NCBI RefSeq assembly: GCF_003258945.1
Contig: NZ_QLIX01000021.1
Location: 30,765 to 94,764, forward strand
Source of the DNA: Roseicella frigidaeris
Lineage (GTDB): Bacteria; Pseudomonadota; Alphaproteobacteria; Acetobacterales; Acetobacteraceae
Length of the DNA stretch: 64,000 nucleotides
Direction: 5' to 3'
A model generated the notes under the pieces. It was not told the origin of the DNA, made no database searches, and worked only from the letters and a program-made list of their open reading frames with translations. This document shows, piece after piece, positions 28,668 through 37,867 of this stretch; the first letter of the stretch is position 1, and every line of letters starts with the position of its first letter. A program made the position numbers and the translations under genes.

Positions 28668-29693
28668 ATGGTGCGGATCGGCAGGCGCGGCATGGGCGGC
28701 TTCCTGGCGGCGGGGCTGGCCGCGGCGCGCGGCAGCGGGGGCGCAACCCCGGCGGCAGCCCAGACGGCGGCCCCAGCGACGCCCCAGGCGGCGGACTGGC
28801 CGCAACGGCCGGTGACGATCATCAGCCCCTTCGCGGCGGGCGGGCAGTCGGACCCGATCGGGCGTGCCGTCGCGCTGCACCTCCAGCGCAGCCTCGGGCA
28901 GCCCTTCGTGCTGGAGAACCGCAGCGGCGCCGGCGGCACGATCGGCGCGCAGTTCGTCGCCCGGGCTGCGGCCGACGGCCACACGCTGCTCTTCGGCACC
29001 ACCAGCAGCTTCGTCATCGCGCCTTTCGTCTATCGCGAGGCCGGCTACGACCCGGCCGCCTCCTTCGCGCCGGTGGCCGTGGTGTCGGAGGGCCCGATGA
29101 TCCTGACGGCCAGCCCCGGCACCGGCTTCCGCTCCGTGGCGGAGGTGGTGGCGGCGGCGCGCCGGACACCGGGCGAGGTCACCTATGCCTCGGCCGGGAA
29201 CGGCAGCCTGCCGCACCTGCTGGGTGAGCTCCTCGCCCGCAGCACCGGCACGCGGCTGACGCACGTTCCCTATCGTGGCGGCGCGCCGGCGATGAACGAC
29301 CTGATCGGCGGGCAGGTGGATCTGTTCTTCGAGGCCGTGGCCAATGTCGCCCCGCATGTGGAGGGCGGCCGGGTCGTGGCGCTGATGGGCACCGGGCAGG
29401 AGCGCACGCCGCTGCTGCCGCAGGTGCCGACCGCCGGCGAGCTGGAGCTGGCGGCGCTGACCCTGACCTCCTGGACCGGCCTCGCCGCGCCGGCCGGCAC
29501 GCCCGCCGCCATCGTCGAGCGCCTGAACGCGGCCACCAACGAGGCGCTGCGCCTGCCGGCGGTGCGGGCGCTGCTGGAACGCAGCGGCATACGCGGCGTG
29601 GGCGGCAACCCGGCGGCGATGGCGGCCCGCATCGGCCGGGAGTCCGGGATCTACCGCGGCGTCATCGCCGAGGCGCGGATCGCCGTCGAATAG
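28668..29693 (+). CDS. Bug/TctC-family periplasmic substrate-binding protein
   Basis: A 341-residue exported binding protein of the tripartite tricarboxylate transporter (Bug) family. The signal region is followed by WPQRPVTIISPFAAGGQSD, ENRSGAGGTIGAQFVARA and DGHTLLFGTTSS, the family's ligand-loop signatures, then HVPYRGGAPAMNDLIGGQVD. No TctA/TctB membrane subunits are in the window, so it is an orphan receptor, as in most Bug expansions. The ATG at 28668 follows GGGAGGAA. Its divergent partner suggests an aromatic or carboxylate ligand. Confidence 0.92.
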   Translation: MVRIGRRGMGGFLAAGLAAARGSGGATPAAAQTAAPATPQAADWPQRPVTIISPFAAGGQSDPIGRAVALHLQRSLGQPFVLENRSGAGGTIGAQFVARAAADGHTLLFGTTSSFVIAPFVYREAGYDPAASFAPVAVVSEGPMILTASPGTGFRSVAEVVAAARRTPGEVTYASAGNGSLPHLLGELLARSTGTRLTHVPYRGGAPAMNDLIGGQVDLFFEAVANVAPHVEGGRVVALMGTGQERTPLLPQVPTAGELELAALTLTSWTGLAAPAGTPAAIVERLNAATNEALRLPAVRALLERSGIRGVGGNPAAMAARIGRESGIYRGVIAEARIAVE

Positions 29694-30074
29694 AGCGGAT
29701 CGCCGGCGGGCGGATCGGCGAGCCATCAGCGAAGCGATTTCGCGATAAACGAATTTCGTGATTGACGAACGTGATTCGGATATGCCCAATACGGCCCAAG
29801 GAAACCGACCAGGAAAGCGAGGGCCCCGATCATGACCGCAGGCTGGACCCTGCGCCGTGCCGCCCGGCCCGGCGCCGTCCACCCCCAGGCAGGCCGAAGT
29901 GGTCGACGGCCATGGCGGCCGCGCCCCTCGCCCGGCCGCCACGCCGCCCTCACGCGGCCCCAGATCCACCCTTAGGGGCCGCCGTCTCCTCCCGCCCACG
30001 CCGCGCCGGCCCTCCCCGGGGCGGTCGCGCGCGGCCCGCCCGATGCCGCATCCCCCAGCGAAAGAAGAAGCCGC
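29694..30074. other. Intergenic stretch with small palindrome
   Basis: About 380 bases with no supported gene. The first 90 bases are AT-rich for this genome and contain TTCGT-GATTG-ACGAA at 29755-29769, a possible operator ahead of the enoyl-CoA hydratase run. The rest is very GC-rich. Confidence 0.4.
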
Positions 30075-30839
30075 ATGAGCGCCAACGTCCTCCTCATCGA
30101 GCATCCCGCACCGCATGTCGTGCTGCTCCGGATCAACCGGCCGGAGGCGCTGAACGCGCTCAACGCCGAGGTGCGGGAGGCGATCAACACGACCTTGCCG
30201 CGGCTCGATGCCGATCCGGAGGTGCGCTGCGTCGTGCTCGCCGGCAGCGAGAAGTCCTTCGCCGCCGGCGCCGACATCAAGGAACGCGCCGGCATGTCGG
30301 CCGTGGACGTGATGAAGATGAGCACGACGCGCGGCATCGCCGCCTTCTCCAAGCCGATCATCGCCGCGGTGAACGGCTTCGCGCTCGGCGGCGGCTGCGA
30401 GTACGCGCTGCAATGCGACATCGTCCTTGCGAACGACCGCGCGCGCTTCGGCCAGCCGGAGATCAAGCTCGGCCTGGTGCCCGGCGCCGGCGGCACGCAG
30501 CGCCTGCCGCGCGTCGTCGGCAAGCACAACGCCCTGTACATGGTGCTGACCGGCGCCATGGTGAGCGCGCGGGACGCGCTGCGCATGGGCTTGGTCTGCG
30601 AGGTGGTCGAGGGCAATTGCGATGCCCGGGCGATCGAGCTCGCAACCCAGATCGCGGCGATGGCGCCGCTCACCGCGAAGCTCATCAAGGAGGCGGTGAA
30701 CAGCGGTGCCGACATGGCGCTCGACGCCGCGCTGCGGCTGGAGACGCGGGCGCACCAGCTCGCCTTCGCCACCGAGGACGTGCGCGAAGGGATCGCGGCC
30801 TTCATCGAGAAGCGGCAAGCGGACTTCACCGGGCACTGA
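30075..30839 (+). CDS. Enoyl-CoA hydratase/isomerase
   Basis: A 254-residue crotonase-fold enzyme. The oxyanion-hole segments are AAGADIKE and GFALGGGCEYAL, and both catalytic glutamates of true hydratases are present (GGGCE and QPEIKLGLVPGAGGTQRL). It should add water to a 2-enoyl-CoA to give the 3-hydroxyacyl-CoA. It heads a run with a Bug protein, an acyl-CoA ligase, a thiolase-like protein, a DUF35 protein and a CaiB-type enzyme. It could therefore supply the hydroxyacyl-CoA for a retro-aldol or thiolytic step. Confidence 0.93.
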   Translation: MSANVLLIEHPAPHVVLLRINRPEALNALNAEVREAINTTLPRLDADPEVRCVVLAGSEKSFAAGADIKERAGMSAVDVMKMSTTRGIAAFSKPIIAAVNGFALGGGCEYALQCDIVLANDRARFGQPEIKLGLVPGAGGTQRLPRVVGKHNALYMVLTGAMVSARDALRMGLVCEVVEGNCDARAIELATQIAAMAPLTAKLIKEAVNSGADMALDAALRLETRAHQLAFATEDVREGIAAFIEKRQADFTGH

Positions 30840-30849
30840 GGAGGCGGCC

Positions 30850-31821
30850 ATGCTGCTGCGCAAACGCGCCTTCCTGCGATCCGCCCTCGCCGGCCTGCTG
30901 CCCGCCGCGCTGCCGTTCCGGCCGGCGCGGGCCGAGGCCTTCCCGACGCGGCCGGTGCAGATCATCGTCGCCTTTCCTCCCGGCGGTCCGTCCGACGCCA
31001 TCGCCCGCTCGATCGCGCCGGCGCTGTCGGAGCGCTGGGGCGTGCCGGTGATCGTGGACAACCGGCCCGGCGCGGCCGGCTCCATCGCCGCCGCGCTGGT
31101 GCTGCGCGAACCGGCCGACGGGCACACGCTGCTCTTCACCGCCTCCACCCATGTCCAGGCGATCGGGCTGAAGCTGCGCCTCTCCTACGATCCGGTGGCG
31201 GACTTCCAGTGCATCATCCAGGCCGCCGTCTCGCCGCTCGTCCTCATGGTGCGGCCGGACGGGCCGCGCACGCTGGCCGCATTCATTGCCCTGGCACGGC
31301 AGCGCAGCCTCAGCCACGCCTCCTTCGGCGTGGCGACGACGGGCCACATCTACGGCGAGTACCTGAACCAAGCCGCCGGCATCGCCATGATCAACGTGCC
31401 GTTCAGCGGCGGCTCGCCCGCCGTCTCGTCGCTGCTGGGCGGGCAGACCGACTGCTCCTTCATCGAGGCGACCCAGGCGATCCCGCTGGTGCAGTCCGGC
31501 AGCCTGCGCCCCCTCGCGGTGACCGGCTCGACGCGGTTCACGCATCTGCCTGATGTGCCGACCTTCGCCGAGAGCGGCTTCCGCGGCTTCGAGCTGCGCG
31601 GCATGCACAGCATCCTGGCGCGGTCGGCCGTGCCGGCCGGGATCGCCGACCGCCTCGCGACCGAGCTGGGGACGGTGATGGGCGAGCCGACGATCGCCGC
31701 GCGCCTCGCCGCCCTCGGCGTGGAACGTCCGCCACCCATGCCGGACCGGCGTGCCGCGCTCCGCCTGGAAGCGGAGCAGTGGACGGATCTGATACGGCGC
31801 ACCGGCGTCAGCGTGCAGTAG
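30850..31821 (+). CDS. Bug/TctC-family periplasmic substrate-binding protein
   Basis: A 323-residue exported binding protein. The signal sequence (KRAFLRSALAGLLPAALPF) is followed by the Bug signatures FPTRPVQIIVAFPPGGPSD, DNRPGAAGSIAAALV and DGHTLLFTAS. It starts 10 bases after the hydratase stop and so is co-transcribed with the catabolic enzymes; the likely ligand is the acid that the downstream ligase activates. It carries no membrane subunits. Confidence 0.92.
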   Translation: MLLRKRAFLRSALAGLLPAALPFRPARAEAFPTRPVQIIVAFPPGGPSDAIARSIAPALSERWGVPVIVDNRPGAAGSIAAALVLREPADGHTLLFTASTHVQAIGLKLRLSYDPVADFQCIIQAAVSPLVLMVRPDGPRTLAAFIALARQRSLSHASFGVATTGHIYGEYLNQAAGIAMINVPFSGGSPAVSSLLGGQTDCSFIEATQAIPLVQSGSLRPLAVTGSTRFTHLPDVPTFAESGFRGFELRGMHSILARSAVPAGIADRLATELGTVMGEPTIAARLAALGVERPPPMPDRRAALRLEAEQWTDLIRRTGVSVQ

Positions 31822-31836
31822 TCGGGGAGCAGGAAG

Positions 31837-33354
31837 ATGCCACGAACCATGGGCCGCATCGTCGTCGCCGGGATCGAGACCACGCGCCCCGAATTCGAGA
31901 ACCAGGTCGCCAGGGCCATGACCGGCCTCGCGCGCCTCGGGGTGTGCGAGGGCAGCGCGGTGCTGCTGCTGATGCGCAACGACATCGCCTTCCTGGTGGC
32001 GGCGCAGGCCGTCTCGCGGCTCGGCGCCTATCCGGTGCCGGCGAACTGGCACAACAAGCCGGACGAGATCGCGGTGATGCTGCGCGATTCCGGCGCCGGA
32101 TGCGCCGTGGCGCATACGGATCTGGCGCGCTCCCACCTCGCCGACGGCGGCGTGACGGTGGTCGCGGTCAGGCCGCCGGGCGCCGCCGCGGAAGAGCAGG
32201 CAGACCAGGGTTGGATCGCCTGGGACTCGCTGCTCGCCGACAGCGAGCCGCATGCCGGGGCGGCGGTGCCGCAGCGCGGCGCCCTCATCTACACCTCCGG
32301 CACGACCAGCGCGCCGAAGGCGATCGACCGCGCGGCGATGACCCCGGCGCAGGCGGATGCGATGGCGGAATCGCAGCGCCTGACCTACGGCTTCCGCCCG
32401 GGCATGAGGGCGCTGATCTGCGGCCCGCTCTACCACTCCATGTCGATGTCCTACGCCTTCACCGCCATCCGCACCATGGGCGGGGACGGCGCGCTCTTCG
32501 TCGAGACGCGCTTCGACGAGCGGCGGATGCTGGAACTCGTGGAACGCGAGCGGATCACGCACCTGCTGATGGTGCCGGTGATGTTCATCCGCCTTCTGCG
32601 CCTCGACCCCGCCGAGCGCGCCGCCCGCGACGTCTCCTCCATCGAGGCGGTGACGCATTCGGCGGCGCCGTGCAGCCGCGAGGTGAAGGAGGCGATGGTC
32701 GCCTGGTGGGGGCCGGTGCTGCGGGAGTTCTACGGCGCCAGCGAGAGCGGGCCGGTGACGCTGCTCGCCGGCGAGGATTATCTCCGCAAGCCGGGATCGG
32801 TGGGGCGGCCGATGGCGGGCTGCTCCGTTCGCATCCTGGGCGAGGACGGGGCGACGCTGCCGGCCGGCGAGTCCGGCGATATCGCAGTGCGCAACGACTT
32901 CTACCCGGAATTCACCTACCGCCACCGGCCGGAGGAGCGGGCGAAGCTGGACCGCGACGGGCTGATCGCCACCGGCGATATCGGCTGCCTGGACGAGGAA
33001 GGCTTCCTGTTCCTGCGCGACCGCAAGAAGGACATGATCATCACCGGCGGGGTGAACGTGTACCCGGCCGAGATCGAGGGAATCATCCTCGAACGGCCCG
33101 AGGTGCGCGACTGCGCGGTGTTCGGCATCCCGGACGCCGAGTTCGGCGAGGCCATGGCCGCCCATATCGAGCTTTGCGTCGGGGTCGATCCCGACCTGGA
33201 GGCGATGCGCCGCCACCTCACCGACCGGCTCGCGAAATACAAGATCCCCAAGATCATCCACTTCACCGAAGGGCTGCCGCGCGACGACAACGGCAAGATC
33301 GCCAAGCGGCACCTCGCCGCGCCCTATTGGGCGGAGCAGGGGCGGCGCCCGTGA
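31837..33354 (+). CDS. AMP-dependent acyl-CoA ligase
   Basis: A 505-residue member of the adenylate-forming enzymes that turns a carboxylic acid into its CoA thioester. The P-loop motif is LIYTSGTTSAPKAIDR near residue 150, the adenylate motif is REFYGASESGPVTLL near 300, the hinge is DRKKDMIITGGVNVYPAEIE near 395, and the catalytic lysine is in RDDNGKIAKRHL near the C-terminus. It overlaps the next gene by GTGA. Substrate is unknown; relatives include 2-succinylbenzoate- and medium-chain or aromatic acid ligases. Confidence 0.93.
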   Translation: MPRTMGRIVVAGIETTRPEFENQVARAMTGLARLGVCEGSAVLLLMRNDIAFLVAAQAVSRLGAYPVPANWHNKPDEIAVMLRDSGAGCAVAHTDLARSHLADGGVTVVAVRPPGAAAEEQADQGWIAWDSLLADSEPHAGAAVPQRGALIYTSGTTSAPKAIDRAAMTPAQADAMAESQRLTYGFRPGMRALICGPLYHSMSMSYAFTAIRTMGGDGALFVETRFDERRMLELVERERITHLLMVPVMFIRLLRLDPAERAARDVSSIEAVTHSAAPCSREVKEAMVAWWGPVLREFYGASESGPVTLLAGEDYLRKPGSVGRPMAGCSVRILGEDGATLPAGESGDIAVRNDFYPEFTYRHRPEERAKLDRDGLIATGDIGCLDEEGFLFLRDRKKDMIITGGVNVYPAEIEGIILERPEVRDCAVFGIPDAEFGEAMAAHIELCVGVDPDLEAMRRHLTDRLAKYKIPKIIHFTEGLPRDDNGKIAKRHLAAPYWAEQGRRP

Positions 33355-34535
33355 GGTTCCTCGCCGACCGCACCATCGCCGTGGTGGCCCATGGCGAGGT
33401 GCCGAACGCCAAGGCCTCCGGCCGCTCGGCGCTGGAACTCGGTGCGGCGGCGATGCGCGACGCGCTGCGCCGCTCGGGCATCCGCCCGGCCGAGATCGAC
33501 GGCGTCCTCGCCACCACGCCGCTCTCGGAGGCGGGCGACCCGTTCTGGACCAACCTGCTGGTCGAGACGCTCGGCCTGTCGCCCGCTTGGCTGCAGGCGA
33601 TCGACCTCGGCGGCGCCTCGGCGATCGCGGGCGTGGCGCGCGCCGCGGCGGCGATCCATGCCGGCGCCTGCGAGACCGTGCTCTGCCTCTTCGCCGATGC
33701 GCCCTCCACCCGCTATCTCGGCCGGCAGGGCGGGCATCGCGCCGAGATCGCCGACCCGGCCGGCTGGGGCGGCCCGGTGACCGGCTTCGGCCTGCTCGCC
33801 AGCGTCTATGCCGATCGTTACGGCTGGCCGGAGGCGGCGCTGGCGCGGCTCGCCGTGCAGCTCCGCGAGAATGCCACTCGCAACCCGAATGCCTGCGCCG
33901 AACTGGCCCGGCCGCTGACCGAGGAGGCCTACCGGCGCTCCCGCCCGATCGCCGATCCGCTGCGGCTGCTCGACTGCGTGATGCGCTGCGACGGCGCCAA
34001 CGCGGTCATCGTCACCTCGACGGCGGCGGCGCGCCGGCGTGGCCTGGCCCGCGTGGCGCATCCGGTCGCCTATCGCGAGCTGACCAACCCCGATCCGCGC
34101 GGCGAGAGCGACGACCTGCTGGCCTCCGGCTTCGCCGTCGTCGGGCCGCGCGCACTGGCCGATGCCGGCCTCGCCGCCTCCGACATCCGCATGCTCCAGG
34201 CCTATGACGACTTCACCATCGCCGTGCTGCTGCAGCTGGAGGAAATCGGCTTCTGCGCCCGGGGCGAGGCGGGGGCCTTCGTGCTCGCCAACGACCTTTC
34301 CCCGGCCGGGCGGCTGCCCGTGAACACCGGCGGCGGCCAGCTTTCGGCCGGCCAGTGCGGGCTGGCGGGCGGCGGCATCGGGCTGGTGGAGGCGGTGCGG
34401 CAGATCCTCGGCGAGGCCGGGCCGCGCCAGGTGGCGGCGCCGCGCAACGCGATGGTCACCGGCCTGGGCGTGGTGCCCTATGCTGGCAATTGGGGCACCA
34501 GCGCCGTGCTCATCCTCGAAGGGGACAGCCCATGA
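33351..34535 (+). CDS. Thiolase-like (SCP2/Ltp2-type) protein, non-thiolytic
   Basis: A 394-residue thiolase-superfamily protein starting at a GTG inside the ligase stop. The nucleophilic cysteine of true thiolases is missing (IDLGGASAIAG where CASG is expected), and the C-terminal catalytic histidine region reads NTGGGQLSAGQCGLAGGG instead of GGAIAxGHPxGATG. This pattern is that of Ltp2-like proteins, which form a complex with a DUF35 protein and act as retro-aldolases on 3-hydroxyacyl-CoA side chains. A DUF35 gene follows directly, overlapping by 4 bases. Confidence 0.85.
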   Translation: MRFLADRTIAVVAHGEVPNAKASGRSALELGAAAMRDALRRSGIRPAEIDGVLATTPLSEAGDPFWTNLLVETLGLSPAWLQAIDLGGASAIAGVARAAAAIHAGACETVLCLFADAPSTRYLGRQGGHRAEIADPAGWGGPVTGFGLLASVYADRYGWPEAALARLAVQLRENATRNPNACAELARPLTEEAYRRSRPIADPLRLLDCVMRCDGANAVIVTSTAAARRRGLARVAHPVAYRELTNPDPRGESDDLLASGFAVVGPRALADAGLAASDIRMLQAYDDFTIAVLLQLEEIGFCARGEAGAFVLANDLSPAGRLPVNTGGGQLSAGQCGLAGGGIGLVEAVRQILGEAGPRQVAAPRNAMVTGLGVVPYAGNWGTSAVLILEGDSP

Positions 34536-34966
34536 GCGGCGGCATCGACCTGCCCGAGGCAGGGCTCGACGCGGCGAAGACCTTCTGGGCGCATCTCGCC
34601 GCCGGCGAGCTGCGGCTGCAATGCGACCCCGGCGCGGATCGCTGCCAGTTCTACCCGCGCCCGCTCAGCCTGGTCTCGCCGGACGGGGCGCTCGAATGGC
34701 GCGCCGTGCCGCGCACCGGCACGCTGCTGGCGCACACGCTGGTGCGGACGCCGGTGCCCGGCTTCCCGCTGCCGCCGCCCTATCGCGTCGGCCTGGTGCG
34801 CCTGGATGCCGGGCCGCGCCTGTTCGGCGTGGTCGAGGCCGAGGCGCCCACCATCGGCAGCCGGGTGGCGCTGGTGCCGACCGGCGCCCAGGCCGGGCTG
34901 CCGCCCGAGGCGGCGGAGGGCACGCCGCCGCTGCGCTTCCGGCCGGTCGCGGCGACCGGCGCATGA
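34532..34966 (+). CDS. DUF35 (OB-fold, zinc-ribbon-like) protein
   Basis: A 144-residue DUF35 protein. The N-terminal helix and ribbon region (FWAHLAAGELRLQC) leads into an OB fold (GTLLAHTLVRTPVPGF, PYRVGLVRLDAG). A normal DUF35 ribbon has two CxxC pairs; here only two cysteines remain (QCDPGADRCQFYPR) and the second pair is gone, so zinc binding is doubtful. It overlaps the thiolase-like gene and the CaiB-like gene by 4 bases each. It should be the stabilising partner subunit of the thiolase-like protein. Confidence 0.85.
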   Translation: MSGGIDLPEAGLDAAKTFWAHLAAGELRLQCDPGADRCQFYPRPLSLVSPDGALEWRAVPRTGTLLAHTLVRTPVPGFPLPPPYRVGLVRLDAGPRLFGVVEAEAPTIGSRVALVPTGAQAGLPPEAAEGTPPLRFRPVAATGA

Positions 34967-36141
34967 GCGCCCCGGCGGCGAGCGCCCTGCCGGACGCGGC
35001 TGCGGACGCCCCCGCCGGCACCGCGCCGGGCGGGCCGCTCGCCGGGCTGCGCGTGGTGGAATTCGCCGGCCTCGGGCCCGGCCCCTTCGCCTGCATGCTG
35101 CTGGCGGACATGGGCGCCGACGTCCTCACCATCCTGCGGCCCGGCGAGCGCCTGCCCGGTCCCGGCTCGATCCTCGGCCGGGGCCGCCGGGTGATCCAGC
35201 TCGACCTGAAGTCGGAGGGGGACCGGGCCGCCGTGCTGGCCTTGTGCGACCGCGCGGATGTGCTGGTCGAGGGCTTCCGGCCCGGCGTCATGGAGCGGCT
35301 CGGCCTCGGGCCCGAGGCGCTGGCGCGGCGCAACCCGCGTCTCATCTACGGCCGCATCACCGGCTGGGGGCAGGACGGGCCGCTGGCGCCGCGCGCCGGC
35401 CACGACATCAACTTCATCGCCCTGGCCGGCGCGCTGCACGCGATCGGCTCCGCAGATGGGCCGCCGGTGCCGCCGCTGAACCTGCTGGGCGACTATGCGG
35501 GCGGCAGCCTCTACCTCGTCTGCGGCGTGCTGGCGGCGCTGCTCGAACGGCAGCGTTCGGGGCGCGGGCAGACGGTGGACGCGGCCATGGTGGACGGCGT
35601 GCTGTCGCTGATGAGCGGCATCCTCGGCATGGCCCGCACGGGCCGCTTCACTGAGGCGCGCGGCACCAACCTCCTCGACGGCGGCGCGCCCTTCTACGCC
35701 GTGTACCGGACCGCCGATGGCGGCCATGTGAGCATCGGCGCGCTGGAACCCGCCTTCTTCGACATCCTCTGCGACCGGTTGGAGCTGCCGGCACCGCTGC
35801 GCGCGGCGCAGCGGGACCGCGCCGCCTGGCCCGATCTGCACGCGGCCTTCACCCGGATCTTCGCGAGCCGCCGCCGTGACGAATGGGAGGCGCTGCTCGG
35901 CGACGTCGATGCCTGCTTCGCGCCGGTGCTGCCGCTCTCCGAGCTGGAGGCGCACCCACATCACCGCGCGCGCGGCGCCTTCGTCACGGTCGGGGAGAGC
36001 CGGCAGCCGGCGCCGGCGCCGCGCTTCGGTCGCACGCCCTCGGGCATCCCCGCCGCCGCGCCAGGGCAGCCGATCGGGCGCGAGGCGGCCCTCGCCGCCT
36101 GGGCCGCCGCGCCGCCGGCACCGACCGGCGGCCGGCCCTGA
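34963..36141 (+). CDS. CaiB/BaiF family enzyme, 2-methylacyl-CoA racemase-like
   Basis: A 392-residue family III CoA-transferase fold protein. LRVVEFAGLGPGPFACMLLA and LVEGFRPGVMERLGLGPEAL mark the fold, and RAGHDINFIALAGALHAIG matches the active site of alpha-methylacyl-CoA racemase (histidine and catalytic aspartate both present). It most likely epimerises a 2-methyl-branched acyl-CoA rather than transferring CoA. It closes the coupled run ligase, thiolase-like, DUF35, racemase, which together suggest breakdown of a branched side chain. Confidence 0.88.
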   Translation: MSAPAASALPDAAADAPAGTAPGGPLAGLRVVEFAGLGPGPFACMLLADMGADVLTILRPGERLPGPGSILGRGRRVIQLDLKSEGDRAAVLALCDRADVLVEGFRPGVMERLGLGPEALARRNPRLIYGRITGWGQDGPLAPRAGHDINFIALAGALHAIGSADGPPVPPLNLLGDYAGGSLYLVCGVLAALLERQRSGRGQTVDAAMVDGVLSLMSGILGMARTGRFTEARGTNLLDGGAPFYAVYRTADGGHVSIGALEPAFFDILCDRLELPAPLRAAQRDRAAWPDLHAAFTRIFASRRRDEWEALLGDVDACFAPVLPLSELEAHPHHRARGAFVTVGESRQPAPAPRFGRTPSGIPAAAPGQPIGREAALAAWAAAPPAPTGGRP

Positions 36142-36205
36142 CGGCGGGTGGGCCCGGACGATGGTCGCGCCGCGACGCGGCGTCAGGCTCCGCGGGCGAC
36201 CCGCG

Positions 36206-36919
36206 CTAGGCGTCGCGCCACTCGACGACCTCCGCGAGCGGTGCCCGGTCGGTGCGGAAGGCGTTGGCGGGATGCGCCGGGTCCTCGTAGCCGAAGGAGA
36301 TGCCGCACAGCACCTGCCGCCCTTCCGGGATGCCGAGCCGCGCGCGGAGGATGGGCGCGTACATCGCCAGCGAGGCCTGCGCGATGCTCGCCACGCCCAG
36401 CGCCTGCGCCGCCAGCATGAAGCTGTTGACATAGGCGCCGCAATCGACCGCGCCGTAGGGGCCAAGCGCCGCCTCGGTGGTGACGATCGCGATGTGCGGC
36501 GCGCCGAAGAAGCGGAAATTCTCCAGCGCCTGCCGGCGGGAGGCCTCCCGGTCGCCCGCCGCCACGCCGGTCGCGGCGTAGAGCTGCAGGCCGGAGACGC
36601 GGCGCCGGTCCCGGTAGACGCCGAGATACTCCTGCGGGAACGGGATGTCGGGCGCGGGCGCACCCTCGCGCACCGCCTGGAGCACCGCCCCGCGCAATGC
36701 CTCCGTCGCGGCGCCGCTCGTCACATAGGCCTGCCAGGGCTGCGTGTTGCACCAGGAGGGCGTGCGCTGCGCGACCGCGAGGATGCGCTCGATCACCGCG
36801 CGCGGAACGCTATCGGGCCGGTAGCCGCGGCAGCTATGGCGCGTGCGCAGGAGCGTCTCGAGCGCCTCGATGGCGCCCTGGCCCGAGGCCGCGCCGGGCG
36901 GCGCTTCACCATCCATCAT
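36206..36919 (-). CDS. Nitroreductase-family flavoprotein
   Basis: A 237-residue FMN-dependent nitroreductase. The N-terminal RHSCRGYRPDSVP (FMN phosphate-binding arginines) is followed by TPSWCNTQPWQAYV; the helix QALGVASIAQASLAMYA and CGISFGYEDPAHPANAFRT are typical of the group acting on nitroaromatics or quinones, and related to enzymes with reductive roles on heteroaromatics. It converges with the racemase-like gene and lies 60 bases from the hydrolase on the same strand, so both may be in one transcript. The physiological electron acceptor is unknown. Confidence 0.9.
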   Translation of the reverse strand: MMDGEAPPGAASGQGAIEALETLLRTRHSCRGYRPDSVPRAVIERILAVAQRTPSWCNTQPWQAYVTSGAATEALRGAVLQAVREGAPAPDIPFPQEYLGVYRDRRRVSGLQLYAATGVAAGDREASRRQALENFRFFGAPHIAIVTTEAALGPYGAVDCGAYVNSFMLAAQALGVASIAQASLAMYAPILRARLGIPEGRQVLCGISFGYEDPAHPANAFRTDRAPLAEVVEWRDA

Positions 36920-36979
36920 CGCGTCCTTCCCGTTTCCGCCAAGGTTCTTTCTCGAATTTCCACCGGCGCGCGGCGGTGT

Positions 36980-37732
36980 TCAGCCCGGCGCCAGGAAGCG
37001 CGTGACATGCGCCGCGAGGATCAGCGGGCATTCCTGCGCCGGGTAGTGGCCGCTGTCCGGCATCACGACAAGCTGCGCATTCGGCAGCGTCGCCAGCCAG
37101 GTGGCGCGGGCCACCGCCTCCGTGATGCCGGGGTCGTGCGCGCCGACGATCACCAGCGTCTCCGCCGTGACCGCGGCCGCCTCCCGCGCGAAATCCTCCA
37201 GCGCCCAGGATTCGAAGTAGGCGGCGAAGGCGTCCGGATCGCTGATGCGCATCGAGTGCTCGGCGACGCGCCGGCTCCAGATCGCCGGCAGGCGTCCGCC
37301 CGTCGTGTTGGCGACGATGCCCTGGCGCATGCCCACCACGTCCCGGGCCTTGCGGAACAGGCCGAGCCGCTGCTCGTCGAAGGGCGAGCGGCCGGCCCAG
37401 ACGGGGGCGATGCCGCAGAGTTTCCCGACGCGCCCCGGCGCCTCGACCGCCACCCGCAGCGCCGCCTTGCCGCCCATGGAATGGCCGACCACGTCGAACC
37501 GCTCCCAGCCGAGCTCATCGGCCAGCGCCACCGCGTCGCGCGCGATCGTCGCGACGTCGTAGGGGCCTGGCTCGCCCCGCCGCGCGCCGAAGCCGCGGAA
37601 CTCGACGCAGGCGAGGCTGAAGAGGTCGGGATCCATGGCGGCGAGCATCGCGTCGAAGTCGTGCGCGTCGCCGAACCAGCCATGGATCAGCACGGCGCGA
37701 ACAGGCCCGTTGCCGTACCGGTATGCTTCCAT
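36980..37732 (-). CDS. Alpha/beta-hydrolase
   Basis: A 250-residue alpha/beta-hydrolase. The nucleophile elbow is GHSMGGKAAL near residue 93, the oxyanion region is LIHGWFGDAHDF, the acid is in VIVGAHDPG near 195, and the catalytic histidine is in DSGHYPAQECP near 227. It belongs to the carboxylesterase/haloperoxidase-like group. It lies upstream of a Baeyer-Villiger monooxygenase locus, which makes hydrolysis of the ester product plausible, but this is inference. The start ATG at 37732 gives a compact protein; an in-frame ATG at 37753 is possible. Confidence 0.88.
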   Translation of the reverse strand: MEAYRYGNGPVRAVLIHGWFGDAHDFDAMLAAMDPDLFSLACVEFRGFGARRGEPGPYDVATIARDAVALADELGWERFDVVGHSMGGKAALRVAVEAPGRVGKLCGIAPVWAGRSPFDEQRLGLFRKARDVVGMRQGIVANTTGGRLPAIWSRRVAEHSMRISDPDAFAAYFESWALEDFAREAAAVTAETLVIVGAHDPGITEAVARATWLATLPNAQLVVMPDSGHYPAQECPLILAAHVTRFLAPG

Positions 37733-37867
37733 CCCGCTTGCTCCACCTCGCATCGCCCGGCCATCGAACGGGCCGCGCGGGACACTAGCCAGGGAGCGCC
37801 CGGCGGGCTGCGCCGGCACGGCACCGCGTCTGTGCGCAGAAGGAAGAGAAGCAGGGAGGAGACGAAG

